In this document: positions 1 to 6,303 of the stretch, piece after piece
Layout: each line of letters begins with the position of its first letter
Numbering within the stretch: position 1 is the stretch's first letter
From: Chloroflexi bacterium RBG_16_48_8
GTDB lineage: Bacteria; Chloroflexota; Anaerolineae; Anaerolineales; E44-bin32
Length of the DNA: 11,857 bases
Reading direction: 5' to 3'
NCBI GenBank assembly: GCA_001795115.1
Contig: MGNI01000148.1
Location: 6,667-18,523 of the forward strand
Notes under the pieces: generated by a model
What the model saw: only the letters and a program-made list of their open reading frames with translations
Database searches by the model: none
What the model was told of the DNA's origin: nothing
Translations under genes and position numbers: made by a program

Positions 1-288
1 CCACAAATCTCTCTCTTTGTATGCTGGAGAACAATTTTGCCCACTTTCGTGAAATGCACCCGATTTCACCAACGTGTGATGGAACTAGAGACCGGGCAAA
101 ATCGGCTGCGAGAACTTTCCCCTCCCCTTTTTTTGCGGGCGCTGGTGTGTCTCATGATCGGCTATTTGATCACGGAGTGGGTCGCCAGACCGATGGAAAC
201 GCTATCTTTACCGGAGATCGATTGGCATCAAGGATTGTCGGATATTTTCTTGCATGGGGTCCTGAACCCCCCCGAAGGAGGTGGATAA
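1..288 (+). CDS. TetR/AcrR-family regulator, C-terminal part (5' end outside window)
   Basis: The frame is open from base 1 to the TAA at 286-288, so this is the last 95 codons of a gene that starts before the window. What is visible is only a ligand-binding/dimerisation-type C-terminal segment: an amphipathic helix (roughly FHQRVMELETGQNRLREL), a hydrophobic helix with ALVCLMIGYLITEW, and a short proline/glycine tail. This pattern is common at the end of TetR-family repressors, where an FxRALxGLxIGYxLTEW-like helix forms the dimer face. No helix-turn-helix is in view, so the family call is inference. The stop is 4 bp before the ATG of the ABC ATPase, which suggests one operon in which the regulator controls the exporter. 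It could instead be the end of another helical protein. Confidence 0.55.
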   Translation, partial: PQISLFVCWRTILPTFVKCTRFHQRVMELETGQNRLRELSPPLFLRALVCLMIGYLITEWVARPMETLSLPEIDWHQGLSDIFLHGVLNPPEGGG

Positions 289-292
289 GAGC

Positions 293-1021
293 ATGGATGC
301 CGTAATAGAAACCCATGAATTGCATAAGCATTTTGGATCTATCCATGCCGTAGATGGAGTGAACCTTTCTGTAAAGCCCGGTGAGATTTTCGGGTTGTTG
401 GGTCCCAATGGGTCAGGCAAGACAACTCTGATCCGCCTGCTGATTGGTTTACTTAAACCCACATCAGGGAGTGTCTCGCTACTGGACCAGGAGATGCCGA
501 ACAAAGCTATCCTGGCTCAGGTCGGGTACATGACCCAGGCTAGCGCGCTCTACGAGGATCTGACCGTGCGAGAGAATATCGCCTTTTTCGCTGAGTTGTG
601 CGGCGGGTCAGACAAAGCGATGATGGATGAAATCATCCAACTGGTAGATCTACAAGATCGATCGCACAGTCTGGTTCGCACCCTCTCAGGAGGTCTGAAA
701 CAGCGGACATCGCTTGCATGCTCTTTAGTGCACAGTCCTCGCCTTTTGTTGATGGATGAGCCGACGGTGGGGATCGACCCTCAACTTCGAGCGAACTTCT
801 GGGACTACTTCCGGCAGTTGACCGAACGTGGTGTGACGCTGATCATCTCAAGCCATGTGATGGATGAGGCTGAACGCTGCAACCGATTGGGGTTCATGCG
901 TCAAGGGAGATTCCTGGCTGAAGGTTCTGCCGCAGAGCTGCGGAGCCAGGCTGGCACAAGCAGCTTGGAGGAGGCTTTCCTTTGTTTTGCGGAGGGAAGC
1001 ATAAAAGGAGGGCGTGCATGA
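293..1021 (+). CDS. ABC-2 type exporter, ATP-binding subunit
   Basis: This 242-residue cytoplasmic ATPase would power the membrane permease encoded next to it. All motifs of an ABC nucleotide-binding domain are intact: Walker A GPNGSGKTT (37-45), Q-loop Gln82, signature LSGGLKQR (131-138), Walker B LLLMDEP (151-157), D-loop residues around Asp162, and H-loop His188 in SSHVMDEAE. The LLGPNGSGKTT-to-SSHVMDEAERC spacing resembles the DrrA/CcmA/YbhF-like subfamily of ABC-2 drug, lipid or polysaccharide exporters. I chose ATG 293 because GGAGG (277-281) lies 11 bp upstream; the upstream GTG at 281 overlaps that Shine-Dalgarno sequence. The gene overlaps the permease by ATGA at 1018-1021, so translation is probably coupled. 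The substrate cannot be read from the sequence; the TetR-like gene upstream suggests drug or lipid efflux. Confidence 0.93.
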   Translation: MDAVIETHELHKHFGSIHAVDGVNLSVKPGEIFGLLGPNGSGKTTLIRLLIGLLKPTSGSVSLLDQEMPNKAILAQVGYMTQASALYEDLTVRENIAFFAELCGGSDKAMMDEIIQLVDLQDRSHSLVRTLSGGLKQRTSLACSLVHSPRLLLMDEPTVGIDPQLRANFWDYFRQLTERGVTLIISSHVMDEAERCNRLGFMRQGRFLAEGSAAELRSQAGTSSLEEAFLCFAEGSIKGGRA

Positions 1022-2187
1022 GTATAAGGCGTGTAATGACCCTCGCTCGACGAGTGATGCGGCAGGTATTGCGTGATCGACGGACGGTTGGGTTGCTGGT
1101 GTTGGCGCCGATGCTCATCCTGACCCTTGGCGCGATCCTCTTCCGCTCCGAATTGGCTGCGATCCCTTTGGGTGTGGTCAATGAAGATCAGGGGCTTACT
1201 TCACCCATCATTGGAGATCTCCAACTCGGGCAGCGCATTACGGATGAACTTGCAGCCAACAAAATATTCAGTCTGGTCGAGTTGAACCGCGATGAGGTGG
1301 ATGAGCGACTGAGTGATGGCAGCGTGCAAGGGGTGATTATCTTCCCGGAGGATTTCTCCGTGAAATTCCAGGAAAATCGCCAGGCTGTACTCGATTTGCG
1401 CCTGGAGGGATCGAACCCTACTCGGAGCATGACGATCATCGCTCGCGTGACCGAAGCAGGAATGAAGACTTTGGCTGGGTTGGTAGAGACAGGCTTTGGG
1501 ATGCTTGGATCACCCCAAACCGGTGAAAGAGAGGCTACGTTGCCGGTTTCTGTGAACGCGAGCTACCTCTTCGCTGGGGAAGAATTCGACATGATGGATT
1601 TCGTCGCTCCGGTTTATGTTGCATTCCTGGCGTTATTCTTTGTCTTCCTATTGGCCTGTGTTTCTTTTTTGCGCGAGCGAACGCAGGGAACAATGGAGCG
1701 CTTGCTGGCGACCCCTGCCATGCGAGTGGAGGTCGTCCTGGGGTATATGCTCGGTTTGGGGCTTTTTGCTTTAATCCAGGTGGCTGTGATCCTCTTTTAC
1801 ACCGTCTGGGCGTTGAAGATCCATTACCTGGGAAGTCTGGGACTGCTGTTTCTTGTGATCGCGTTGTTAGCCGTAGTGGGGGTCAACTTGGGCATCCTGG
1901 CCTCGGCTTTTGCCCGCAACGAGTTCCAGGTGTTGCAGTTCATTCCACTGGTCATCTTCCCCCAGGTTTTGCTTGGGGGTACGTTCTGGGCAGTATCGGA
2001 GATGCCCAAGTACCTGCAACCTTTTGCCTACATCATGCCGGTCTATTATGCCAATCAAGCGCTGCGTGATGTAATGCTCAAGGGTTGGGGGCTGCTGGAG
2101 ATCTGGCCTAATCTGCTCATGCTGGTGGGTATCGCCGGGGTGCTCATCCTCTTAGGTGCTCTGACAATGCGGCGTGAGGTGGCTTAA
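1018..2187 (+). CDS. ABC-2 type exporter, permease subunit
   Basis: This 389-residue inner-membrane protein is the partner of the preceding ATPase. There is an N-terminal membrane helix (about 24-42), a large extracytoplasmic domain (about 43-193) and five C-terminal helices (about 195-217, 238-265, 273-297, 304-324, 363-383). This is the topology of the long-loop ABC-2 permeases such as YhhJ/YbhR and DrrB-like proteins. The conserved cytoplasmic segment RERTQGTMERLLATP (219-233) between the second and third helices is the ABC-2 coupling motif. The ATG at 1018 overlaps the ATPase stop and has AAGGAGGG (1005-1012) 5 bp upstream, which rules out the longer frame beginning at TTG 982. The protein ends 52 bp before the convergent glycosyltransferase. 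Such pairs work as dimers exporting hydrophobic drugs, lipids or glycans; which one is unknown here. Confidence 0.93.
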   Translation: MSIRRVMTLARRVMRQVLRDRRTVGLLVLAPMLILTLGAILFRSELAAIPLGVVNEDQGLTSPIIGDLQLGQRITDELAANKIFSLVELNRDEVDERLSDGSVQGVIIFPEDFSVKFQENRQAVLDLRLEGSNPTRSMTIIARVTEAGMKTLAGLVETGFGMLGSPQTGEREATLPVSVNASYLFAGEEFDMMDFVAPVYVAFLALFFVFLLACVSFLRERTQGTMERLLATPAMRVEVVLGYMLGLGLFALIQVAVILFYTVWALKIHYLGSLGLLFLVIALLAVVGVNLGILASAFARNEFQVLQFIPLVIFPQVLLGGTFWAVSEMPKYLQPFAYIMPVYYANQALRDVMLKGWGLLEIWPNLLMLVGIAGVLILLGALTMRREVA

Positions 2188-2194
2188 TCACATC

Positions 2195-2241
2195 AAAGAC
2201 GATCTTCTCGCGAATACTATGGTGCAGGACCTGACGTCTTT
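2195..2241. terminator. Weak inverted repeat between convergent genes
   Basis: AAAGACG (2195-2201) and CGTCTTT (2235-2241) can pair across a 33-nt loop in the short gap between the exporter permease and the convergent glycosyltransferase. The right arm overlaps the glycosyltransferase stop codon. There is no U-tract of normal length on either strand, so this is at best a weak bidirectional terminator and may be chance. Confidence 0.2.
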
Positions 2242-4168
2242 AAGAGCGGGTGTTGTCTATATCCATGAAGTTTTCCATTGAAGTCTGATCAAGTTTCCTC
2301 CATTGCTTGGAGAGGAGATGGATCGCGAGAGGAGGCAGGAGTAGGAGGGCAAGGACCAGATTTTCGACGATGTGTAAGGTATGCCACTCTATACCCATCC
2401 AGTACCAAACAAAATTCCATAGAATAGTTGAGAGTTGACCCGCACAACTCACAACCATCAGGATGGTGATCAAACGTTCGTTTTTGGATAGGGTCAGTAA
2501 AGCCATGGGCCAGATCAGGTACCATGGCCAGAACCATAAACTGCCCAGGAGAAGGTAGATCAGTAGGATGTGAAGGCTTGCGGATACCAGAATGTCCCAT
2601 GGTTTTCGATCTCCCGTCCCCAGTGTCCAAGGTAGAACCCATTTAAAGAACTTTACAACCTTGCTATCAGGAGGATTTAAAGTCGCGATATCCTTGGACG
2701 AGAACAGTCCTAAGGCATCAGCCATCCGCACAAGAATGAGAAGATAACCCACGACAAAGGCACCTAAAAAGAACCAGGACGCAATACCTTGAGCCCAGGC
2801 TTCCTGGATGAATTCCCCTAGAAACTGATTCGTCAGACTGGCGAGGGACATGCGGAACATCTCCATTCGATGGATAAAGGTATTGCTGATTTCTGGCCAC
2901 TTCCAAAAAACTTGATAATAGATGAAAACGACCAGCATCATAGGGAGAAGGTAGAGCAGTACATACACAACATTCTTCTTCCAACCTTTCCAGAGCGCAA
3001 GGAGGTACAGAAGGAAAGGAGGTAATAAAAAGATGGGGATGAACTTAACCAGAACCGACAAGGTCAATAAAAGCAGGGCTAACATGGCATAAATCAGATT
3101 CTTTAAGTCCGGTTTGGAAAATTTATCTTTATTGTCGAGTTGCTGTACTTGGCTTAGGATCCAAAACCCTCCCAGGAGGAAAGCCATCATGATCATATCA
3201 TTGTGGGCGTTGGCCACACCTTCCAGTATGACCAATGGATTCCAGGCGAAGAGCAGCGTACCTGTCAGGCCGCGATGTGGAGCAACCCTCTGAAGAATGG
3301 CAGCGATGGTGACCGTACTTAGAAGATAACTGAGTAGGGCGATACCTTTATACCCCAGCATGTCGTTCCATAAAGGACCACCTGAAGTTCGTCCAATGAA
3401 GCCGCTCAGGACTTCCCAGAGCGGGCCATATGCGGAGGGTTCCTTTTTCCAGGCAGCCAGCTGTATATAGGGATCCTCTGGATAGTCATTAGGCACTTGA
3501 ACAAGGGGATTGCCACCATGGATACCAGAAATCCGCCCCCGACTGACGTAGTCATAAAGGTCGGTAGAACTGATCGGGAAAACGAAGAGGTTGATGAGGC
3601 CGAAAAACAATGCACCAAGCAGGACGAGCGTCCATAAGGGCTGTGAATTCTGGTGTAGCGTGAGGCGGTAGGCGGATATGTAAAGTAGGAAGAGAACCAC
3701 GATGGCGAGGGAAAGGGTGATTGCAGCGACCCAACTCCGATCTGCGATCCAGCCCATACTGACCCTTCTCAAGTCATAGTAGCGATGCAACGGGAAGGGC
3801 AGCAGAAAAAACAGGACGTACACAACCAGGGAGAGACCACCCAGAAGTCCCAATCGCTTGGTGGAAATGGCTGAGGGGAGATCTGGGATCTCTGCAGGTT
3901 TTGAAGAAGAACTTCGGATTGCCTTGTAGAATGCAAAAACAAGAAGGAATAAGCTACAAAGGAGCAAAGGCCACCAGATCCTGGGTGATAAAAGGTCCGT
4001 GGCTGTCTTCACCAGACCCACCTCCTCAGTGACTTGCCTTTCAGAGAGGGTTGTGGAGGTTTTTGTGAAGATCCAGGGGAGCGCCAAGAAGATCAAGATA
4101 ACGATCGCGCTGATCAGGACTGACCTATTCCATCGTGATCCTGTTGGGCTTGGTTTCCGTTTAGACAA
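2240..4168 (-). CDS. Polytopic GT-C glycosyltransferase, MptA/MptB (GT87)-like
   Basis: This 642-residue protein has about 13 hydrophobic membrane segments. Segments matching the polyprenol-phosphate-mannose dependent mannosyltransferases (MptA/MptB-like, GT-C fold) are visible: STDLYDYVSRGRI (201-213), whose acidic residues lie in the first large loop where GT-C enzymes carry their catalytic Asp; YGPLW (247-251); NPLVILEGVANAHND (310-324); and WFWPWYLIWP (545-554). The family usually adds a sugar from a lipid-phosphate donor to a glycan or lipid acceptor on the outer face of the membrane; donor and acceptor here are inference. The start is TTG 4168, with GAGG 6 bp upstream and an in-frame TGA shortly before, so no ATG/GTG alternative exists upstream. 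It lies 90 bp downstream of the aldolase on the same strand and might share its transcript. A ~60-residue loop around 485-525 separates late helices. Confidence 0.75.
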   Translation of the reverse strand: MSKRKPSPTGSRWNRSVLISAIVILIFLALPWIFTKTSTTLSERQVTEEVGLVKTATDLLSPRIWWPLLLCSLFLLVFAFYKAIRSSSSKPAEIPDLPSAISTKRLGLLGGLSLVVYVLFFLLPFPLHRYYDLRRVSMGWIADRSWVAAITLSLAIVVLFLLYISAYRLTLHQNSQPLWTLVLLGALFFGLINLFVFPISSTDLYDYVSRGRISGIHGGNPLVQVPNDYPEDPYIQLAAWKKEPSAYGPLWEVLSGFIGRTSGGPLWNDMLGYKGIALLSYLLSTVTIAAILQRVAPHRGLTGTLLFAWNPLVILEGVANAHNDMIMMAFLLGGFWILSQVQQLDNKDKFSKPDLKNLIYAMLALLLLTLSVLVKFIPIFLLPPFLLYLLALWKGWKKNVVYVLLYLLPMMLVVFIYYQVFWKWPEISNTFIHRMEMFRMSLASLTNQFLGEFIQEAWAQGIASWFFLGAFVVGYLLILVRMADALGLFSSKDIATLNPPDSKVVKFFKWVLPWTLGTGDRKPWDILVSASLHILLIYLLLGSLWFWPWYLIWPMALLTLSKNERLITILMVVSCAGQLSTILWNFVWYWMGIEWHTLHIVENLVLALLLLPPLAIHLLSKQWRKLDQTSMENFMDIDNTRS

Positions 4169-4171
4169 TAG

Positions 4172-4188
4172 TATCCTCGATCAGGATA
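4172..4188 (-). promoter_or_regulatory. Hairpin enclosing the glycosyltransferase ribosome-binding site
   Basis: Read on the minus strand, TATCCT-gatcg-AGGATA is a perfect 6-bp stem with a 5-nt loop. The Shine-Dalgarno GAGG (complement of 4175-4178) covers the last loop base and the right arm, 6 bp before the TTG start at 4168. If it folds in the mRNA it would hide the ribosome site. Together with the TTG start this predicts low or conditional translation of the glycosyltransferase. The structure is seen in sequence; the regulatory effect is inference. Confidence 0.4.
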
Positions 4189-4258
4189 TCTTGCTGCGTG
4201 ATTCAATTATTCAATCTTCAGGGTTCATGCGATTTAAAGCAATAGTCCATGAAGCCTC

Positions 4259-4930
4259 TTACCCCTTCAACATTTCTTTCTCTTGCCCTTCAATTTCAGA
4301 GCCAGGAAGGTTGTTAAACAACCATTGGATTTCATCCGGAGGTAATGGAACGACATTACCAAGAAGGGCTGCATGGTAGATCTGGTTGGCTCCTTCTTCT
4401 AATGTTATTGCCAGTTTCAATACTTTATGAAGGTTAGATCCAATGAAGAGTGCACCATGGTTCCCAAGGAGGATAGCTTCTCCTTTCTCCCCAAAATAGC
4501 TAAGGTTGATAGGACCCATAGTATCAGAGCCTGTCCGAACATAGGGTGCACAGCGTACTTCACCCCCGAAATAGGCTGCCAGATTGATTGTTGCTGGGGG
4601 TATACCCCTATTGGCGATCGCGAAGATCGTCGCGTAGTGGGAGTGAGTATGTAGAATGGCATAAACATCCTTCCTGTGCTTGTGGATGTAGCTATGCATA
4701 GGTGTCTCACAAGAGGGTTTGCGTTCTCCCCAAATGAGCCTTTGATCCACATCCACAATCACGATGTCATCTTTGGTGATGCTGTCGTAAGACATGTTTG
4801 TTGGCGTGATGGCAATAAGTCCTGTGGCAGGATCTTTGGCGCTCACATTACCTTGGCTACCCACGACAAGCCCAGCCTCCAGCATTGCAAGCGCAGTCGA
4901 ACGAACTTCCTCTCGTAAATTATTCAGCAT
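4259..4930 (-). CDS. Class II aldolase/adducin-family protein (FucA/AraD-like)
   Basis: This 223-residue cytoplasmic enzyme has the length of L-fuculose-1-phosphate aldolase. Family landmarks are all present: GNVS (27-30) and TPTNMSY (42-48) for phosphate binding, Glu75 in the SCETPMH segment at the position of the catalytic Glu, and the three zinc-ligand histidines His94 and His96 (HTHS) and His158 (LLGNHGA). Members cleave sugar phosphates to dihydroxyacetone phosphate and an aldehyde, epimerise L-ribulose-5-phosphate, or decarboxylate 3-keto sugar acids; the substrate here is not determined. I take ATG 4930 as the start because GAGGAG lies 6 bp upstream; a GTG at 4960 in the same frame has no ribosome site. 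It is divergent from the FAH-family gene, and the glycosyltransferase follows 90 bp downstream. Confidence 0.9.
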   Translation of the reverse strand: MLNNLREEVRSTALAMLEAGLVVGSQGNVSAKDPATGLIAITPTNMSYDSITKDDIVIVDVDQRLIWGERKPSCETPMHSYIHKHRKDVYAILHTHSHYATIFAIANRGIPPATINLAAYFGGEVRCAPYVRTGSDTMGPINLSYFGEKGEAILLGNHGALFIGSNLHKVLKLAITLEEGANQIYHAALLGNVVPLPPDEIQWLFNNLPGSEIEGQEKEMLKG

Positions 4931-4965
4931 ATCTTGCTCCTCATTCTCAAAGGTGATCACTAATT

Positions 4966-5025
4966 TTAAATCAGAAATCCAATGTTTATACTTGTTTTGC
5001 CTTTCGATATTATCACTGACAACAT
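4966..5025 (-). CDS. Possible 19-residue leader peptide upstream of the aldolase
   Basis: On the minus strand, ATG 5025 is preceded by a perfect AGGAGG (complement of 5030-5035) at 4-nt spacing. This is a stronger ribosome site than that of the aldolase itself. The frame encodes MLSVIISKGKTSINIGFLI and stops at 4966, 36 bp before the aldolase start. There is no run of a single amino acid to suggest classical attenuation. It may be a small translated leader or simply chance; expression is not shown. Confidence 0.3.
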   Translation of the reverse strand: MLSVIISKGKTSINIGFLI

Positions 5026-5054
5026 TAATCCTCCTGACGTGATCTCATGAGGAC

Positions 5055-5070
5055 CTGGATCCTGCTCCAG
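5055..5070. promoter_or_regulatory. Inverted repeat, possible operator
   Basis: CTGGA and TCCAG are separated by 6 bp, and outside them GAC/GTC continues the symmetry imperfectly. A minus-strand TTGACT (complement of 5069-5074), which would serve as a -35 box for the aldolase transcript, overlaps one arm. The -10 that would go with it (CCTCAT, 16 bp away) is poor. A repressor site is plausible but unproven. Confidence 0.25.
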
Positions 5071-5118
5071 TCAAGGCCTGATTGTTATGGTATATTTACA
5101 CACTTGAAGGATACTCAT

Positions 5119-5147
5119 TTCAAAGGTTACGGCTGTCCTCGTATTTT
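5119..5147 (+). promoter_or_regulatory. Weak promoter-like pair upstream of the FAH enzyme
   Basis: TTCAAA (5119-5124) and TATTTT (5142-5147) are 17 bp apart, each matching the sigma-70 consensus at four of six positions. Transcription from here would start near 5154 and run through the palindromic repeat before reaching the start codon at 5321. Pairs of this quality occur by chance, so confidence is low. Confidence 0.2.
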
Positions 5148-5182
5148 CTACAAAAATGATTGTGATCAATAAATGGATACAC

Positions 5183-5287
5183 TGAAAAAAGCCCATCAAG
5201 ATAGAAGAGAGAGGCATATGTGGGGGTGCGAGCGTAGCCCGCACCCCCACATATGCTGGTTCCTCTCGGATGAGTAGCCTTTTTTCA
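5183..5287 (+). repeat. Palindromic repeat element, full copy 1
   Basis: This is a 105-bp element with nested symmetry. The ends are TGAAAAAAG and CTTTTTTCA. Inside, GAGAG pairs with CTCTC (CCTCTC at 5262-5267). The core is a perfect 17-bp stem, GCATATGTGGGGGTGCG (5214-5230) with CGCACCCCCACATATGC (5240-5256), around a 9-nt loop. TGGTT (5257-5261) is an unpaired one-sided bulge between the two inner stems. A second copy is at 9942-10044 and a half copy on the minus strand at 7527-7563. The A6 and T6 flanks make it look like a bidirectional terminator-type hairpin. No target-site duplication is visible. Its right end is 33 bp before the FAH-enzyme start codon. Confidence 0.85.
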
Positions 5288-5320
5288 GGTGAGTCAAAAA
5301 TAAAAATGTCGGAGAAGAAA

Positions 5321-6244
5321 ATGAGACTTCTTACTTTCTCGATGGATGATGAGCAACGGCTAGGAGTTGTTGAGGGCAATTTTGTTATTGACCTTGAAAG
5401 GGCTTTCAAAGAATTTCAAAACAACCGAGGTAGCGAAGAAAATTCTCACCCATCCTTTCCGTCGAATATGCTTGCATTCTTACAATCTTCCGATAAGACC
5501 TGGCAATCTATGGGAGAGGTTTTAACCTGGGTTATGACCAAGGAAGCGGATCCAGTTTTTAAGTCCATCGCAATTCATTTGGATCGTGTCACGATCCTTG
5601 CACCACTTTCCAATCCTAGCAAAGTTATAGGGATTGGGTTGAACTATGCTGATCATTGCCGCGAACAGAATATCCTCTTACCAGAATCAATCCTCTTGTT
5701 CGCCAAGTTCCCCTCCTCCATCATCGGACCCAATGAAAGCATCAAATGGGATACGGAAATGAGCAAGGAAGTGGATTATGAAGCTGAATTGGGGGTCATC
5801 ATCGGACGAGAAGCGTTCAGGATCGAGCCTGAGGAGGCATGGGATTATATCGCAGGATATAGCATCGTGAATGATGTCAGCGCTCGCGATGTGCAGTTTA
5901 CCGATCGGCAATGGGTGAGGGGGAAATCCTTTAATACCTTCTGCCCGATCGGTCCATACCTCATCACTCGAGATGAAATCGAGAATCCACACAACCTAGG
6001 AATTCGAACCCGGCTCAATGGTCAATTGGTTCAGAACTCCAACACCAAAGAGATGGTCTTCAAGATACCCGAGATCATTGCGTTCATTAGTAAATCCATC
6101 ACGCTCGTCCCTGGGGATATTATTTGCACAGGCACACCAGATGGTGTGGGCTATTTCCGCGATCCCAAGATTCTGTTAAAGCCTGGTGATATTGTGGAAA
6201 TCGAGATCGACGGATTGGGATCTCTACGAAATCCTGTCGAGTGA
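5321..6244 (+). CDS. Fumarylacetoacetate hydrolase (FAH)-family protein
   Basis: This 307-residue cytoplasmic enzyme is typical in length for bacterial FAH-domain proteins. After an N-terminal cap (MRLLTF..., about 1-90) comes the FAH fold: VIGIGLNYADH (102-112), metal-ligand glutamates Glu154 and Glu156 in VDYEAELGVIIG, NDVSARD (184-190) with Asp185 as the third ligand, KSFNTFCPIGP (202-212) and GDIICTGTPDGVG (265-277). The family hydrolyses, decarboxylates or isomerises diketo acids, for example acylpyruvates, 2-oxo-3-deoxy sugar acids and ring-cleavage products; the substrate here is unknown. I chose ATG 5321 with GGAGA 6 bp upstream. In-frame ATGs at 5306 and 5270 have poorer ribosome sites, and 5270 lies inside the palindromic repeat. 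The gene is divergent from the aldolase and convergent with the flavin oxidoreductase 50 bp away. Confidence 0.92.
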   Translation: MRLLTFSMDDEQRLGVVEGNFVIDLERAFKEFQNNRGSEENSHPSFPSNMLAFLQSSDKTWQSMGEVLTWVMTKEADPVFKSIAIHLDRVTILAPLSNPSKVIGIGLNYADHCREQNILLPESILLFAKFPSSIIGPNESIKWDTEMSKEVDYEAELGVIIGREAFRIEPEEAWDYIAGYSIVNDVSARDVQFTDRQWVRGKSFNTFCPIGPYLITRDEIENPHNLGIRTRLNGQLVQNSNTKEMVFKIPEIIAFISKSITLVPGDIICTGTPDGVGYFRDPKILLKPGDIVEIEIDGLGSLRNPVE

Positions 6245-6288
6245 AGGATCATTCGAGGAACTTCCGGGGAGTAGTCTCTTTTTTAGAG

Positions 6289-6303
6289 CAGAGATTATCT
6301 CTG
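6289..6303. terminator. Short hairpin at convergent gene ends
   Basis: CAGAGA-TTA-TCTCTG forms a perfect 6-bp stem centred on the flavin oxidoreductase stop codon. A T6 run precedes it on the plus strand and gives A6 after it on the minus strand, so it is not a canonical intrinsic terminator. It is the only structure noticed in the 50-bp gap between the convergent genes. Confidence 0.2.

Larger units (their letters stand above)
4931..5320. promoter_or_regulatory. Divergent intergenic region, aldolase / FAH enzyme
   Basis: This 390-bp region must hold the control signals for both flanking genes. Seen in it: the possible leader ORF (4966-5025), a CTGGA-N6-TCCAG inverted repeat (5055-5070) that touches a minus-strand TTGACT, a weak plus-strand promoter-like pair at 5119-5147, and the first full copy of the palindromic repeat (5183-5287). 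No longer reading frame is convincing here. Confidence 0.5.

Noticed and set aside
2289..2642. Minus-strand frame of 117 codons within the glycosyltransferase
   Set aside because: It lies in another frame of the same strand as a protein with continuous membrane segments and family motifs, so it is a shadow.
3999..4379. Plus-strand frame of 126 codons across the glycosyltransferase/aldolase junction
   Set aside because: It lies antisense to two well-supported genes, spans their intergenic gap and encodes a composition without family resemblance.
5041..5182. Riboswitch in the leader of the FAH enzyme
   Set aside because: I looked for conserved cores of common riboswitch classes and saw none; only the repeat hairpin is structured.
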